Source: Mesostigma viride (taxonomy: Eukaryota > Streptophyta > Mesostigmatophyceae > Mesostigmatales > Mesostigmataceae). From it: a stretch of 64,000 nt of DNA. How positions within the stretch are numbered: position 1 is the stretch's first letter; each line of letters starts with the position of its first letter. Position numbers and translations under genes: made by a program. This document shows positions 19,279-30,300 of the stretch, piece after piece. Where the stretch lies: positions 62,001-126,000 of the forward strand of contig RPFO01001017.1 in the NCBI GenBank assembly GCA_009746045.1, written 5' to 3'. Below the pieces are notes generated by a model. That model was given only the letters and a program-made list of their open reading frames with translations, had not been told where the DNA came from and made no database searches.

Positions 19279-20740
19279 CTAGGTCCTAGTTACAGGGGTG
19301 TGGGCACCGCGGCCCGAATCGCTATGAATGCCATACTTGGTCACACGCGGAGCCCCCACAGGCTTGGGGGTGGTCTCCTTCATCACTACTTGCCATCTAT
19401 CCTTGCGCACCATCTGCCTCCATATTACAGACAAACCAGGAGGCTGCCCGGGGGTGAGCCCGTCACGTCTAGTGTAGCACATGTCCATGCCGAGTCTATC
19501 ACGAAAAGTCCACGGGTGGCGGCCCTGCCGCGCGCGGCCGGGGGCACGCCAGGTGAGGACATATCGCCCAGGCTGGGCGGGCTTGGTGCCAGCTAGTCTA
19601 TCTGATGTATCTACCTGATCTGTGCGGGCCAGGTGCCCGGCTAGGCCCAGGCGCCTGTGCCTAATAATGTGGGAAACATAGGGCAAATCAGCGTACAAAT
19701 CCTCATTACTAATGTGCAAACCAAAGGGGATGTTAAGGGCCTTGCGCAGCATCTTGGTGACGGCGCCGTCGAGTCGTTGCTCCAGCTCCTGCATCAGTGT
19801 CCACGTCTCGGCGCCGTAGGTCAGGATCGTCAGAATGACGACCTTGAAGAGGTCACGCTTGACGATCCGGGGTAGGGCGGGGTTGCTCCACCAGCGGCGG
19901 TGGTCATGGAGGTGCGCCCACGCCATGCCGATCCGTGTCGTCATGTCGTCCTCGCAGTCGGGAAGCCAACTGCCGAGCAGCTTGAAGCGGCCTGAAGTAG
20001 GGTAGTTGACCTCGGCATCGTCTAAGAGGCGGAGTGTGGGTGGGGGCCCTGCCATGCCGAGGGCCAGGGCCTCCGTTTTGGGGCTGATTTCTAGACCAAC
20101 CGCCCGAGCCTCGAGCGCCAGGCAGTCCAGCCAAAGTTGGGCAGACTCCGGCTTCTCGATGAGCGTGATGTCGTCGGCATAAATGAGGTCAGCTAGTAAA
20201 TTCTGCTTGTTAGTCGGCCCCCTTCCCCAAGCTCGTTCGTGATCGCTAGGCCAGGGGCACGGCCTGCAATGCTAGCAAAGCGAGCACGTGCCTGGCGCAT
20301 AACATAATCCACTACAATAATAAACAGGTACGGCGACAGGACGCAACCCTGCCAGACGCCGGTCTGCAGTGGGCAGGGCGGGGTAATGCCGTGTTGAGTG
20401 CGCACCGAAGTGGTCGACCCCTCATACAGCGTGCGGATGACGGTAATCAGGGGAGTGGGGACGCGAGCGCGAGCAAGTACAGCCCATAGAGCGTCCCAGA
20501 GGACAGAATCAAAAGCCTTGATGAAGTCGACGAAGATCAGGACGGCGGGAAACTCACCAGGTTGCAGGAGAGCGATTTCCTCGAAGAGGCGACGCGCGAC
20601 GAAGATGGCCATGACGGTGTTGCGCCCAGGACGGAAGCCCATTTGACTTTCCCCAAGGTGACAGTCGAGAGCAGAACGAAGGCGGTTGAGGATCATGCGC
20701 ATGAACAACTTAAGTGCGGCGCTCTGGATGCAGACTCCTC
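19279..20740 (-). pseudogene. Non-LTR reverse transcriptase, 5'-truncated, broken
   Basis: The minus strand encodes RT motifs in order: GFRPGRNTVMAIFVARRLF, VLIFVDFIKAFDSVLW, PLQTGVWQGCVLSPYLF, LIYADDITLIEKPE (near 20190-20150, in a short gap between open frames). Then come the thumb and C-terminal part TYGAETWTLMQELEQRL, HRRLGLAGHLARTDQVDT and WQVVMKETTPKPVGAP. At least one frameshift separates the palm (20193-20855) from the rest (19279-20055). The GHLAR motif is typical of the C-terminal region of several LINE clades. It probably belongs to the same family as the RT ends at 25387 and 41460. Confidence 0.82.
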
Positions 20741-20952
20741 TATAAGGGATTATATATGGTAGTATTGTAGTATGTATATGGTAGTATTGTAGTGAGCTAG
20801 TATTGTAGTGAGTATAATGGTAGGATTGTTTGCACCCATCCATCCATCCATCCATCCATCCATCGGGGTTAATGCTCCGTGACTCCCCAACGGGAGCACG
20901 AGTCTATTTAATTAATTAATTAATTAATTAATTAATTAATTAATTAATTGTA
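20741..20952. repeat. Microsatellites and hairpin with TTAA tail
   Basis: A (GTATTGTAGT)-like block is followed by (CATC)n at 20838-20864. Next is a GTGACTCCCCAACGGGAGCAC hairpin-type 3' terminus, then about eleven TTAA units (20907-20948). The hairpin plus TTAA run is the recurrent end of the local retro-tail family. Confidence 0.7.
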
Positions 20953-21059
20953 GTGAGATAATATTACATGTGTCAAAGTTTCCTAAATTTGATGCATGGT
21001 TGCCATCCATGCAGAGACAGGCCGGAAGTTTGCAGTTCTAGGAGCGAATTAAAAGTTTG

Positions 21060-21200
21060 TGTAATCTGCGTCTACATATTAATTAATCAATTCGTGCTCC
21101 CGTTGGGGGTTTATCAGAGCGACAACCAGCGCAGGCTAGTTTATATATGCATCAACCACGCGACGCAATTTACGTGTTTATTTATCATTAATGCATGAAC
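21060..21200 (-). mobile_element. Retro-tail end with hairpin, minus orientation
   Basis: On the minus strand the segment ends CCCCAACGGGAGCACGAATT, then GATTAATTAATA. 21113-21135 resembles an inverted piece of the dispersed short repeat (GACAACCAGCGCAGGC). Confidence 0.45.
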
Positions 21201-21227
21201 CCATCACGGGCATCATATTCAGGATTT

Positions 21228-21292
21228 ATGCTTTTGATTCTGTCCTCTGGGCCGCTCTATGGGCTGTCCTTGCCCGCGCTCGCGTCGGCCAC
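21228..21292 (+). pseudogene. RT scrap
   Basis: It encodes DSVLWAALWAVLARARV, matching DSVLWDALWAVLARARV of the RT at 20193-20855. Only about 20 codons remain. Confidence 0.75.
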
Positions 21293-21499
21293 AATTCCAC
21301 AATTGCCATTCGATCCTCCGCGGATACAAGTTTGTGACGTGTAACGGATTGCTAGGACTCACCAAGCAGCGTTCAGCGCGGGTGTGTCTGATGATGCAAC
21401 AGTCCACGTCACAGTACCCTAGTACCATCCGATATACTAAATAAATATCGGCCCTCGGCCACTGACTACAGACTCTCGATCTGCTGCCCATGTGCGGCT

Positions 21500-22085
21500 T
21501 GGGATACAACTAAGTAACTAATCTGGGGTTGCTGGGGTTGCTGGGGCGGCAGGGGTCGCCTGCCAGGGCTTGTGGTCAACGTAGATGATCGCCCTCCTCC
21601 AGTATACCGGCGCTTCTTCGACCTGCTGTCTGCCGGAGCTGGAGGTAGGTCGGCCATAGCTCCCGTCGCCGTTGTTGCTGCGCCAGGGTCAAGTCGTCGT
21701 CCAGCGTGTAGGAGGTCCCATCAAGCCGCATGCGACGCTTGAGGAACTCCATCTTATCAGCCACAGCCGTCAAAGGTGAGGAGCACCGACTGGGGATGGG
21801 CCAGCCTTACACTGTACCCCGCGAGCTGGGAAGGCGGGTCACCCCCGGCTTGCCCTCACCAGTGAGAGCCATCATTGGGGTCGACAAGGATTTTGTTCTC
21901 AAACGCCTGGGCAAGGGTCGTGGAGGTCTCATCCTGCGGCTGGTTGAAGTGCTTGACGATGACTTTGCACGGCTGCGCTTGTCGAGCTCGGCCCGTCGTG
22001 TTATAAAGGGCCTCCTCGTGGAGGTCCAGCGTCTGCTGCTTGAGCTTGGCGGCGATATGGCGGAGGTGGTGGTGGTGGTTTGCAT
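21500..22085 (-). pseudogene. Non-LTR ORF1, copy B
   Basis: The minus strand carries QTLDLHEEALYN, KVIVKHFNQPQDETSTTLA and, further on, GTSYTLDDDLTLAQQQRRRE with a C-terminal region, matching copies A and C. It is 5'-truncated and frameshifted. Confidence 0.72.
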
Positions 22086-22284
22086 GCATGCATGGTTGGG
22101 GCATTAAGAATAATTAAATAATTATTTAAACGCGTGCTCCCTTTGGGGAGTCACGGAGTACCTAAGTGATTTTAATCCCTGAGTGTGCACAGGGGGTAGT
22201 AGGGGGGCAGAGACCCCCCCTTCCCTCACGCCACAGGCATGCCACTAGGGTGCTCAATATAATTATACGATCCGGCCGGCTGGG

Positions 22285-22440
22285 GCATGATGCAGACGAT
22301 ATTTGTATAACAACTTAATTTGTGTAATTATCTGGAAGACAACCATTAATTTGTGTTATAATGTTTCTAATGAGATTAGCATAGTACCCCGTGGCATGCC
22401 TATGCGCATGACACGCATGCAAGTACTTGCGGAGCTGAGG
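22285..22440 (+). repeat. Dispersed repeat, copy 1
   Basis: GATGCAGACGATATTTGT … TGTGTAATTAT … TTTCTAATGAGATTAGCATA … GGCATGCCTATGCGCATGAC … CAAGTACTTGC. It matches the reverse complement of 41275-41385. Confidence 0.7.
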
Positions 22441-22502
22441 CCTGATCAAGGTACCGACCTGGCCCCAGACTTTGAGGGCCATCACGTGACCATCTAGAGA
22501 CT

Positions 22503-22945
22503 CATTAATTGATTAATTAATTAAGAACATAGCTCCGTGGGGAGCATATATGTAACGCATAGCCCTGAGAAAGGGGCATCTATGGGTTTGTAATACAATC
22601 AGGGCGACAACCTGCAGGTGTAGGATGTACAACTATCACCTGCTCTGGGTGCACAAGGTGCACCTGCACCGCCATGATGGTTCATGCCTCCTAATTGAGC
22701 TCACACAGGGCGGCTTGGGGAGAGGGCCTAGAAGGCCTGCATGACAACATGGGGTGGAAGGTATATATGGCGAGGCTATAGCTGGTGTACACATGGGATC
22801 TCAGCAGAGAGTAACTCGGCCTGCATGGGCAAAGCATGACTCGACATTGCTACGGCTATTGCAAGGGCTGGCGTGGGCCCATCACGTAGGCATACATGGC
22901 CACATCACTAAGCTTTCTAGTCTACACTAGTCTGCCATACATTCC
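22503..22945 (-). mobile_element. 3' UTR of retroelement copy C
   Basis: On the minus strand it follows the ORF1 end of copy C. It contains the CAGAGAG block, GTGCACCTTGTGCACCC, TGCCCCTTTCTCAGGG and CTCCCCACGGAGCTATGTTC, and ends in TTAATTAATTAATC. Confidence 0.65.
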
Positions 22946-23990
22946 CTAGGCTGGGGTGGCTGGGGTGGCTGGGGTGGCTGGGGCGGCAGGGGTCGCCTGC
23001 CAGGGCTTGTGCGGGGCGACGTAGATGTCCGCCCCCTTCCAGTATACCGGCTTCTGCCCCGCCGTCTGCCGGAGCTGGAGGTAGGTCGGCCAGAGCTCCC
23101 GCCGCCGTTGTTGCTGCGTCAAGGTCAAGTCGTCGTCCAGCGTGTAGGAGGTCCCCCCAAGCCGCTTGCGACGCTTGAGGAACTCCATCTTATCCGCCAT
23201 GGTGTCAAAAAAGGTGAGGAGCAAGGGGGAGGGGCCGGCCTTACCCCGCGAGCGGGGAAGGCGGGTCATCCCCCGTGGCTTGCCCTTACCAGTGAGAGCC
23301 ATGGGGACAAGGATTTTGCTCTCAAACGCCAGGGCAAGGGTCTTGGAGGTCTCGTCCTGCAGCGGGTCGAAGTGCTTGACTATGACGTTAAGGCTGCGCT
23401 TGTCGAGCTCGGCCTCCTCGCGGAGGTCCAGCGTCTGCTGCTTAGCTGAGCCGGGCGGCGATGGCGGACAGTGGTGGTGGTGGTGTGGTTCATCAGCATG
23501 GCTGCCCAGGTCTGGGTGGGAGGGGCATCGCCGGCAGGGCCAGCAGGGGCTGGCCGGGCGGCGATGTCCTTCACCGCCTGGGCAGTGATGCCTGCGGTGT
23601 TTTGCAAGCATTCGATGGCTATGGCATTGTCCTGCAGGCGCTTGTCGATGGCGAGGAGCTGGGCGGTGAGGGCGTCGGTGGTGGTGGAGGTGGAGGCGAG
23701 GAGCTTGGAGGTGGCGGTGGTGGTGGAGGAGAGGAGGGGAAGCTCGGCAGCCAGCGTGCCGCCCATGGCCGCCACATCATCTGCGGCGAGGGGTGTCACG
23801 TGCTGCACGAGGGCCTGGTTGATGATCAGTGGAGCGGATTTCGGAGGTGGAATGCATGGAAGTGGGAGCCCAGATCTCGGTGACAGCGCCCGAGGAGGGA
23901 GCAGAGGGCGAGGAGCTGAAGGCGGGGGCGGGGGTAGCTGGACAGATTCGGAGCGAAAGTACCGACCACGCGGCCAGGCGGCGTGAGGCG
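22946..23990 (-). pseudogene. Non-LTR ORF1, copy C
   Basis: This is the best preserved ORF1 after copy A. DALTAQLLAIDKRLQDNAIA is the coiled-coil segment, followed by QTLDLREEAELDKRSLNVIV, KHFDPLQDETSKTLALAFES, LLTFFDTMADKMEFLKRRKR, GTSYTLDDDLTLTQQQRRRE and VYWKGADIYVAPHKPWQATP, ending in an (Ala-Thr-Pro) run. Frame changes separate the N-terminal half (23380-23808) from the C-terminal half (22946-23611). Confidence 0.75.
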
Positions 23991-24189
23991 ACCGAGGACG
24001 TCAAGGTGCTGGCTAGAGACTCATGGATTTGAAACTTGACAGCTATAAGAAGTCCTTGCGTCGGCATCAGATATCTGCATGACATGCATGAGTAAAACAC
24101 AATGGCCGGTACAAGTCATCAACTGGATGCACTTGGAATGGGACAACATGCATTATTGCACGTCTTGGCATATTAAAGCATATTATAGC

Positions 24190-24656
24190 TCTGGAGGACC
24201 ACCGCCAGGCCCAGCAACGGGAGGTCACCGACCGCGCTCGCCGCGAGTGCCGAGTGATGCTGCGTCGTTTCCCCCAGAAGCCAGGTGAGACGTCAACCTC
24301 CCTTGCTGACGAGCTCAAGGACCAGCTCCTTACCCTCATGGGCCTGGTAGGTGAGGTAGAACTGCGAGGGTGCCACCGGCCGCCTTTGACCCACTCACGG
24401 GACAAGGCGGCTCCCCCACCAGTCCTGCTCACCTTCCCCTCCCCTGAGGACAAGCAGCGGTTCCTCTCTCGTCGCAAGAGGTTGCACGACCTCACCTTGA
24501 CGCTGGACGACGACCTGACCCCCGCTCAGCAGCAGCAGCGACACGACCTGTGGCCTCAATACCTCCCCCACAAGCAGGACCCCCAGAAGCCCAAGGTGTA
24601 CTGGAGGGGCGGGGACCTGATGATCAACCACAAGATGCGGTCGCCCCCTGCGGGCT
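24190..24656 (+). pseudogene. Non-LTR ORF1, copy D (C-terminal half)
   Basis: It encodes MLRRFPQKPGETSTSLADEL … LLTFPSPEDKQRFLSRRKRL … LTLDDDLTPAQQQQR … VYWRGGDLMINHK and stops at 24656. It is a diverged relative of copies A and C and is truncated at the 5' end. Confidence 0.72.
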
Positions 24657-25060
24657 AGAATAGCCCTAGCTTGAACCATTATGAGTCACCGCGGCAGCGA
24701 TGCCTAGAATGTTTGCCTAGCCGAGCCCCCATACCTAGTCACGTGCCCCGCTCACGCACAGCACACAACCATCCATAGCCTTAGCTTAGCTTTTGTACAG
24801 CCATGCTACGTCCTGGCTATGATCAGGTTACTTGCCCACGCTCATTGTTATGATATGCTCACATGGGTCTTATTGCACCCACAGAACTTGCCGGATCGTA
24901 TACCGTGTCCGATCGCTACTGTGGCATGCCTCTGGCATGAAGGAGAAAGGGGTCTCTGCCCTTTCTTCCTGTTGTGCACATGCAGGGTTTAAAAGCACTC
25001 CGGTGCTCCGTGACTCCCCAACGGGAGCACGAGTAACCGCGTAATTCATTAATTAATATT
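24657..25060 (+). mobile_element. 3' UTR of copy D
   Basis: It contains TTAGCTTTTGTACAGCCATG and ends with the hairpin GTGCTCCGTGACTCCCCAAC followed by GGGAGCACGAGT and TTCATTAATTAAT, as at 20870-20950. Confidence 0.6.
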
Positions 25061-25234
25061 ATAGTTCTAGCTGTTTAGATTCAGGCATGTATGTGATGGC
25101 ATTTTCAGCCATAGCTCATTCTGGCCGTTCGCTAGTGCCTTAGCCAAATTCTTGAGCCCACCTCACCTTACAAGCTATGCGCCAGCCTACTTATTAAGTG
25201 AGACAACTAACTATACCTGGACGCGTGGCAACCC

Positions 25235-25975
25235 AACGCGCCGGGGAAAAAAAATTAAATTATAACATGACTCCGTTGGGAGATCATGTAGGACATATTC
25301 CCGTGGATGGATGGAGGGGGGGGCAAAGCCGCGAAACCGAGCTAATCTAACTCTAAGCTAATCTAATCTGGAAAACCCTACCTATTCTACTCAGCAAAGC
25401 GCCCCTTCCGCTTGGGGGGAGGGGGCTTGCCCACAGGGGCGGGCGTATGAGCCTGGACAATGGTCTTCCACCTCTGCTTGTCCTGCATAGCAGTCCACGC
25501 AAGAGAGAGGGAGTGAATGCGATGTGCAAACTGCGCTGGGACCACTAGGTCAGCCATCAACTGCTGTCGGTAGGTCATGACATGTTTGCCTACCTTCTTA
25601 GGAATGTCCTTGGGGCCAGGCCAGGTCAGGATATGCCGTCCTGGCTGGGGGCCGGCCAGGCCGAGGGCGGTGTCTACCTGGCTGGTGCGAGCAAGATGTC
25701 CTACGAATGCTATCCTACGCTGTCTAATCTCGTCCGAAATGCGAGGCATGCCCTGGTACAAAGATTCTAGAGACCTATGCGTGGAGAGCCCGAAATTCAG
25801 GGCCTGACGGAGCATCCTGGTTACCGTGCCGTTTAGCTTGGCCGCCAGCGTGTCCGTGAGCGTCCATGCCTCGGCGCCATACGTGAGCACCGTGAGGACC
25901 AGGACCTTGAGGAGCATGCGCTTGCGGTGCTCGCCAAGGAACGCCGGGGAAGGACTTATGGTACTGCATGGTTAT
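25235..25975 (-). pseudogene. 5'-truncated non-LTR RT C-terminus with 3' UTR
   Basis: The open frame 25387-25917 encodes VLTVLTYGAEAWTLTDTL, RQRRIAFVGHLARTSQVDTA, HSLSLAWTAMQDKQRWKTIV and GKPPPPKRKGRFAE, then stop. The 3' UTR contains CTCCCAACGGAGTCATGTTA and ends in TAATTTAATTTTTTT. The same C-terminus and tail occur at 41460-41781. Confidence 0.8.
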
Positions 25976-26189
25976 ATTGCACCCGCAGTGTTGCGCCCGG
26001 GCACCCTGCTGTGGAGAGAGCGCTCTGTGGCCTGCCCATGTACTTGTGGCAGTGAAAGAAGCTCGGGCGACCCCCCTCCTTCTCATTGTGTAAAGGGGTA
26101 AATAGGTGTGTATAGGGACCGTTGAAGCTTCCTTTACTCTGTATTGGCACCGACGTGACGCAGTCACGTGTTAATTCATTAATGCATGC

Positions 26190-27334
26190 AAGGTGCACTC
26201 TTTCCCCCTAACATATAACTGGGCAGCTTTCTTTCGTTAACTCAAATCTTTTCAATATGAGCCCCCCAAAATTACCTTATAAGGTTTTCCATCTCAATCA
26301 CACAGGAACTTTGGTAACCCCTACACGATTTTGAATAACTCCGTGTGTCACCCCAGCGGCAGCTCATGATGAATGTCCTGCAGAATCACCATCACTTCAG
26401 AAAGGCTCGATGGATGCATGAAAGTTCTATATTGCACGCAATGCCCAGGCAGCAGACCCACATCCCATCCTCTTGCTGCACCGCCACGCTCCAGCTGCTT
26501 CAGTCGATTACTTCCCACTGCAAAATGGTAACACAGGAGCATGTTTTTTATGCGCAAACATCCAACAGAACGCTCAGGCAGTGACACGTGCAAGCCCGCT
26601 CTTGTTGGCTCACCGGGGCCATGCAGGCGCGTTACTTAAGACAATTAATGCACTCGGATCCAGCATGCACAGCAAATGGACGTTGGCGGGTTGACAACAT
26701 GACGCGCACAACAAGGTTGGTTGGTTGTATGTTGTTGTGAATGGACAATCGAACACGTCAAGGGGCGGGCCAGTATCTGGCTGCATGGCTGCACATTCCA
26801 ATCTTCACCGTCTTTGCAATGAGGGCCACCTCAGGACACCAACACAGCGGGGATGACATACTGTGGCATGCTAGGTTGGTAGCATGGAGCTGGCAGGCTT
26901 CTAGCACTTAAATCGCTTGAACCTGACTGTGCCTGAACGATGAAGCCCACGATGTAAGGCTGCTGGTAAGCTTCCTTCACCATACACCCGGTAAGGTGCT
27001 GCCAAGGTTCCCACACTTTACACCAGGGAGAACATATTTGGGGCTAGGAACAACCAACTCCCCCAAAACTGGCTTCCATGACCCCGCCTCCCTCACCCCA
27101 GAGCTTCCTCATCCCTGCCAGATGGATCTCATAAAATTGTTGTAAAATTCAGTGCATACCGACCTCCAGGAAAGCACCACGCGACCACAGCAAGGGACCA
27201 AACATGTCATCAGAGAGTGTCAACGAAGATGGTTTCATGGGCACTTGCCCCAAGCCCCCGCCCTCCTCCCTCCCTTGTGCTATGGCTGAGCCCTAAACCC
27301 TAAACGGGCATCACTTTGTGAACCCCCGGGAAAG
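26190..27334. other. Intergenic, nothing recognised
   Basis: Short frames on both strands show no family motif. The stretch includes the 3' flank of the armadillo gene, which ends at 27335. Confidence 0.4.
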
Positions 27335-30300
27335 CTACTCCAGGAACGACCCTTCCGCCATGAACTGCAGGCGATCAACTAGCAATGGACTCTGTACAAT
27401 ACAAATCGAACCTCGTCACCTTAGGCCTGACTGGGTGGAGCAGCTTCGTAGCCAACTCAAATACTGCAATAGGATGAAGATGGGTTGAGCAATGAGCATT
27501 TTCATAACCAAAGCTCTTATTGTAACCGGGCCTATGTGGGTTCAACCACCTCGAACCAACGGCATTATTCATTGTTTTCATGGTGTATCTAACACTCAAG
27601 GGCAGCTTCCTTATGACCCCCTTATCCCTCACCTGCAGGCTGGCCAGCGCGCGCTCGGCGGTCGCCTTGGCCTCCGGGTACCTCGCCAGCTGGCACAGCT
27701 CCAGCAGGTGCTGCGCGGCGCCGTAGCGCAGTATGGTGTCGCGGTTCTCCTCGTTGTGGTAGGCCAGGCACGACAACGCGCGCGCCGCCTTCACCTTGGC
27801 AGCCAGCACCGAGGAGGAGGGGGATGAAGAAGAAGAGGGGAGTGTGCCATTGCTGCTGGTGCCGTCACCGTTCGAGGATCGTCCACCGTGGCTGAGGCGG
27901 AGGACGGAAATGAGGGCGGGGATGCCACCTGTTGGCGGGCGCAGGAGAGTACTTTAAGATGTCAGTATTAACCAAAGAGCATGGAGAGCTACAGGCATCC
28001 AGCAGATGTCACGGTGTCGACACGATGCCCTTCTGTGCCCTACCTGCATGACAATGGAGCCGAATAGCGACCGCAGTAACAACAACTCTTGCCCCCTACT
28101 TGCATGACAAATGAAACTAACCAGCCAACGCACCGACGGCATTTTATCTTCTACCTGCATGCATAATGCCACCAACCAACCGCCGATTCACCATCCTGCC
28201 CCGTACCTACATGATGAATGAAACCTGACAAACACAATGACCTCAAACCATCCTGCCCCCTACCTGCATGATGAATGAAACCTGACAAACACAATGACCT
28301 CAAACCGTCCTGCCCCCTACCTGCATGATGAATGAAACCTGACAAACACAATGACGTCAAACCATCCTGCCCCGTACCTACATGATGAATGAAACCTGAC
28401 AAACACAATGACGTCAAACCATCCTGCCCCGTACCTACATGATGAATGAAACCTGACAAACACAATGACGTCAAACCATCCTGCCCCCTACCTGCATGAT
28501 GAATGAAACCTGACAAACACAATGACGTCAAACCATCCTGCCCCCTACCTGCATGATGAATGAAACCTGACAAACACAATGACGTCAAACCATCCTGCCC
28601 CCTACCTACATGATGAATGAAACCTGACAAACACAATGACGTCAAACCATCCTGCCCCCTACCTACATGATGAATGAAACCTGACAATTCCAATGACGCC
28701 AAGCCCGCCTGCCCTGTTCCTGTGTGGCGGATGGCACCGACCAGCTGTCATGATGCCGACGCCATCATCCCCCCACCCACCTGCACGCCCTCATCCAGCG
28801 CCACGGGCAAGGGCACCGACCCGCCGTGGCGACAACCGTAGTAAGGCAGGGGGATACCGACAGGAGTCAAGCACCCACCTGCGTGCCGGATGGCGGACCG
28901 CGTGCCCTCGTCCAACGCCAGGTTGCCCAGGGCGCCTGCTGCCTTGGCCTGGCCGTCCGGCGTGCCAGAGACCAGCAGCGAGACTAGCGCGGGCACCGCC
29001 CCCGCGCGCGCCAACCGCGGCCGGTGCTTCGCGTCCAGCGCCAGGTTCCACAACACGGCGGCCGCGCTCGGGCGGCACTCGGCGGGCCCCCGCGCCACCA
29101 GCAGCACCAAGTCCTCCACGCAGCGCTGGCGGCGGCAGCAACAGGGTGGAACAAGGATCAGAATTGGCGGCGGCAGCAACGGGGGAGGGAGGGAGGAATT
29201 AGGAGGAACGGGGTGAGTCAGGGTGGCCAAAGGGGGAGGAGCGGGATGGGTGGTGCTGGCAGTGAAGCGGGGTGAAGATGGGGGAGCATGGGGTTGGATA
29301 GGGGTTGGAGCGGGGTGGTCAGGGAAGAAGTGAGTGATGAAGGGGGGGCGATACAGCTGGCCAAGCAAAGGGAGAGGGGGGGGAGGGGGGACATATGCTC
29401 TGATCAAGCAAGCTGTTTCCGGCCCCACCGTCTAGGGCATCTAGTCGCTCTACACGTAAGCCAGCCATAATTTCAATGCACAAGGCTACACATTTCCATC
29501 ACCATTCATATTCATCATCCTGAACGACTCGAACACGCGGACACGATAACGGCAGGCTCGAGCTACCATGGTCCGGATTCTTCCGATTTCTGGCCTGCGC
29601 TGGTTGTCTCCTTGATATGCGGAAGCCAGGCTTGTAGGGGAAGAGGGTGGGAGCCGAGATGGTGTTGGTGGTGGTGGGGGGGCGGAAAAGGGAAGGATGC
29701 AGGTGCCAAAAGAGGACCAGGACGGCACACTCAGCCAATGAGTGACAAGTAGGTGATGGATCTCCAGAACACGATCATGGTGAGCCAGGTGGAGTCTCCA
29801 TCAGTGTGCCCACGAACAGGCTCTATGGACACACTGGATGACAGGACATGGGAACCGACTGCTGTGCACAGTGAGATGGTTGGTGGCATCCGTCACATGC
29901 TGTTATTGGGTACTCAAGTGCCTCTATCCCAGGTCACTGTAGCACTACTGTCCCAGGTCACTCTACCAGTTGTATCCTGACGTCACCTGTAAGCACTTGA
30001 AGGCCCCAGCTCCCTCTATCAGACACTCACATGCGACCCCGCGATGTGCTATCCCAGATCACTCTAGCCCTTCTATTCCAGGTCCCTCTACCAGACAAAC
30101 GAGCGCACGCTCACATGCGACCCCGCGATGTGCTATCCCAGATCACTCTAGCACTTCTATTCCAGGTCCCTCTACCAGACCAACGAGCGCACGCTCACAT
30201 GCGACCCCGCGATGTGCTATCCCAGATCACTCTAGCACTTCTATTCCAGGTCCCTCTACCCGACAAACGAGCGCACGCTCCCATGCGACCCCACAATGTG

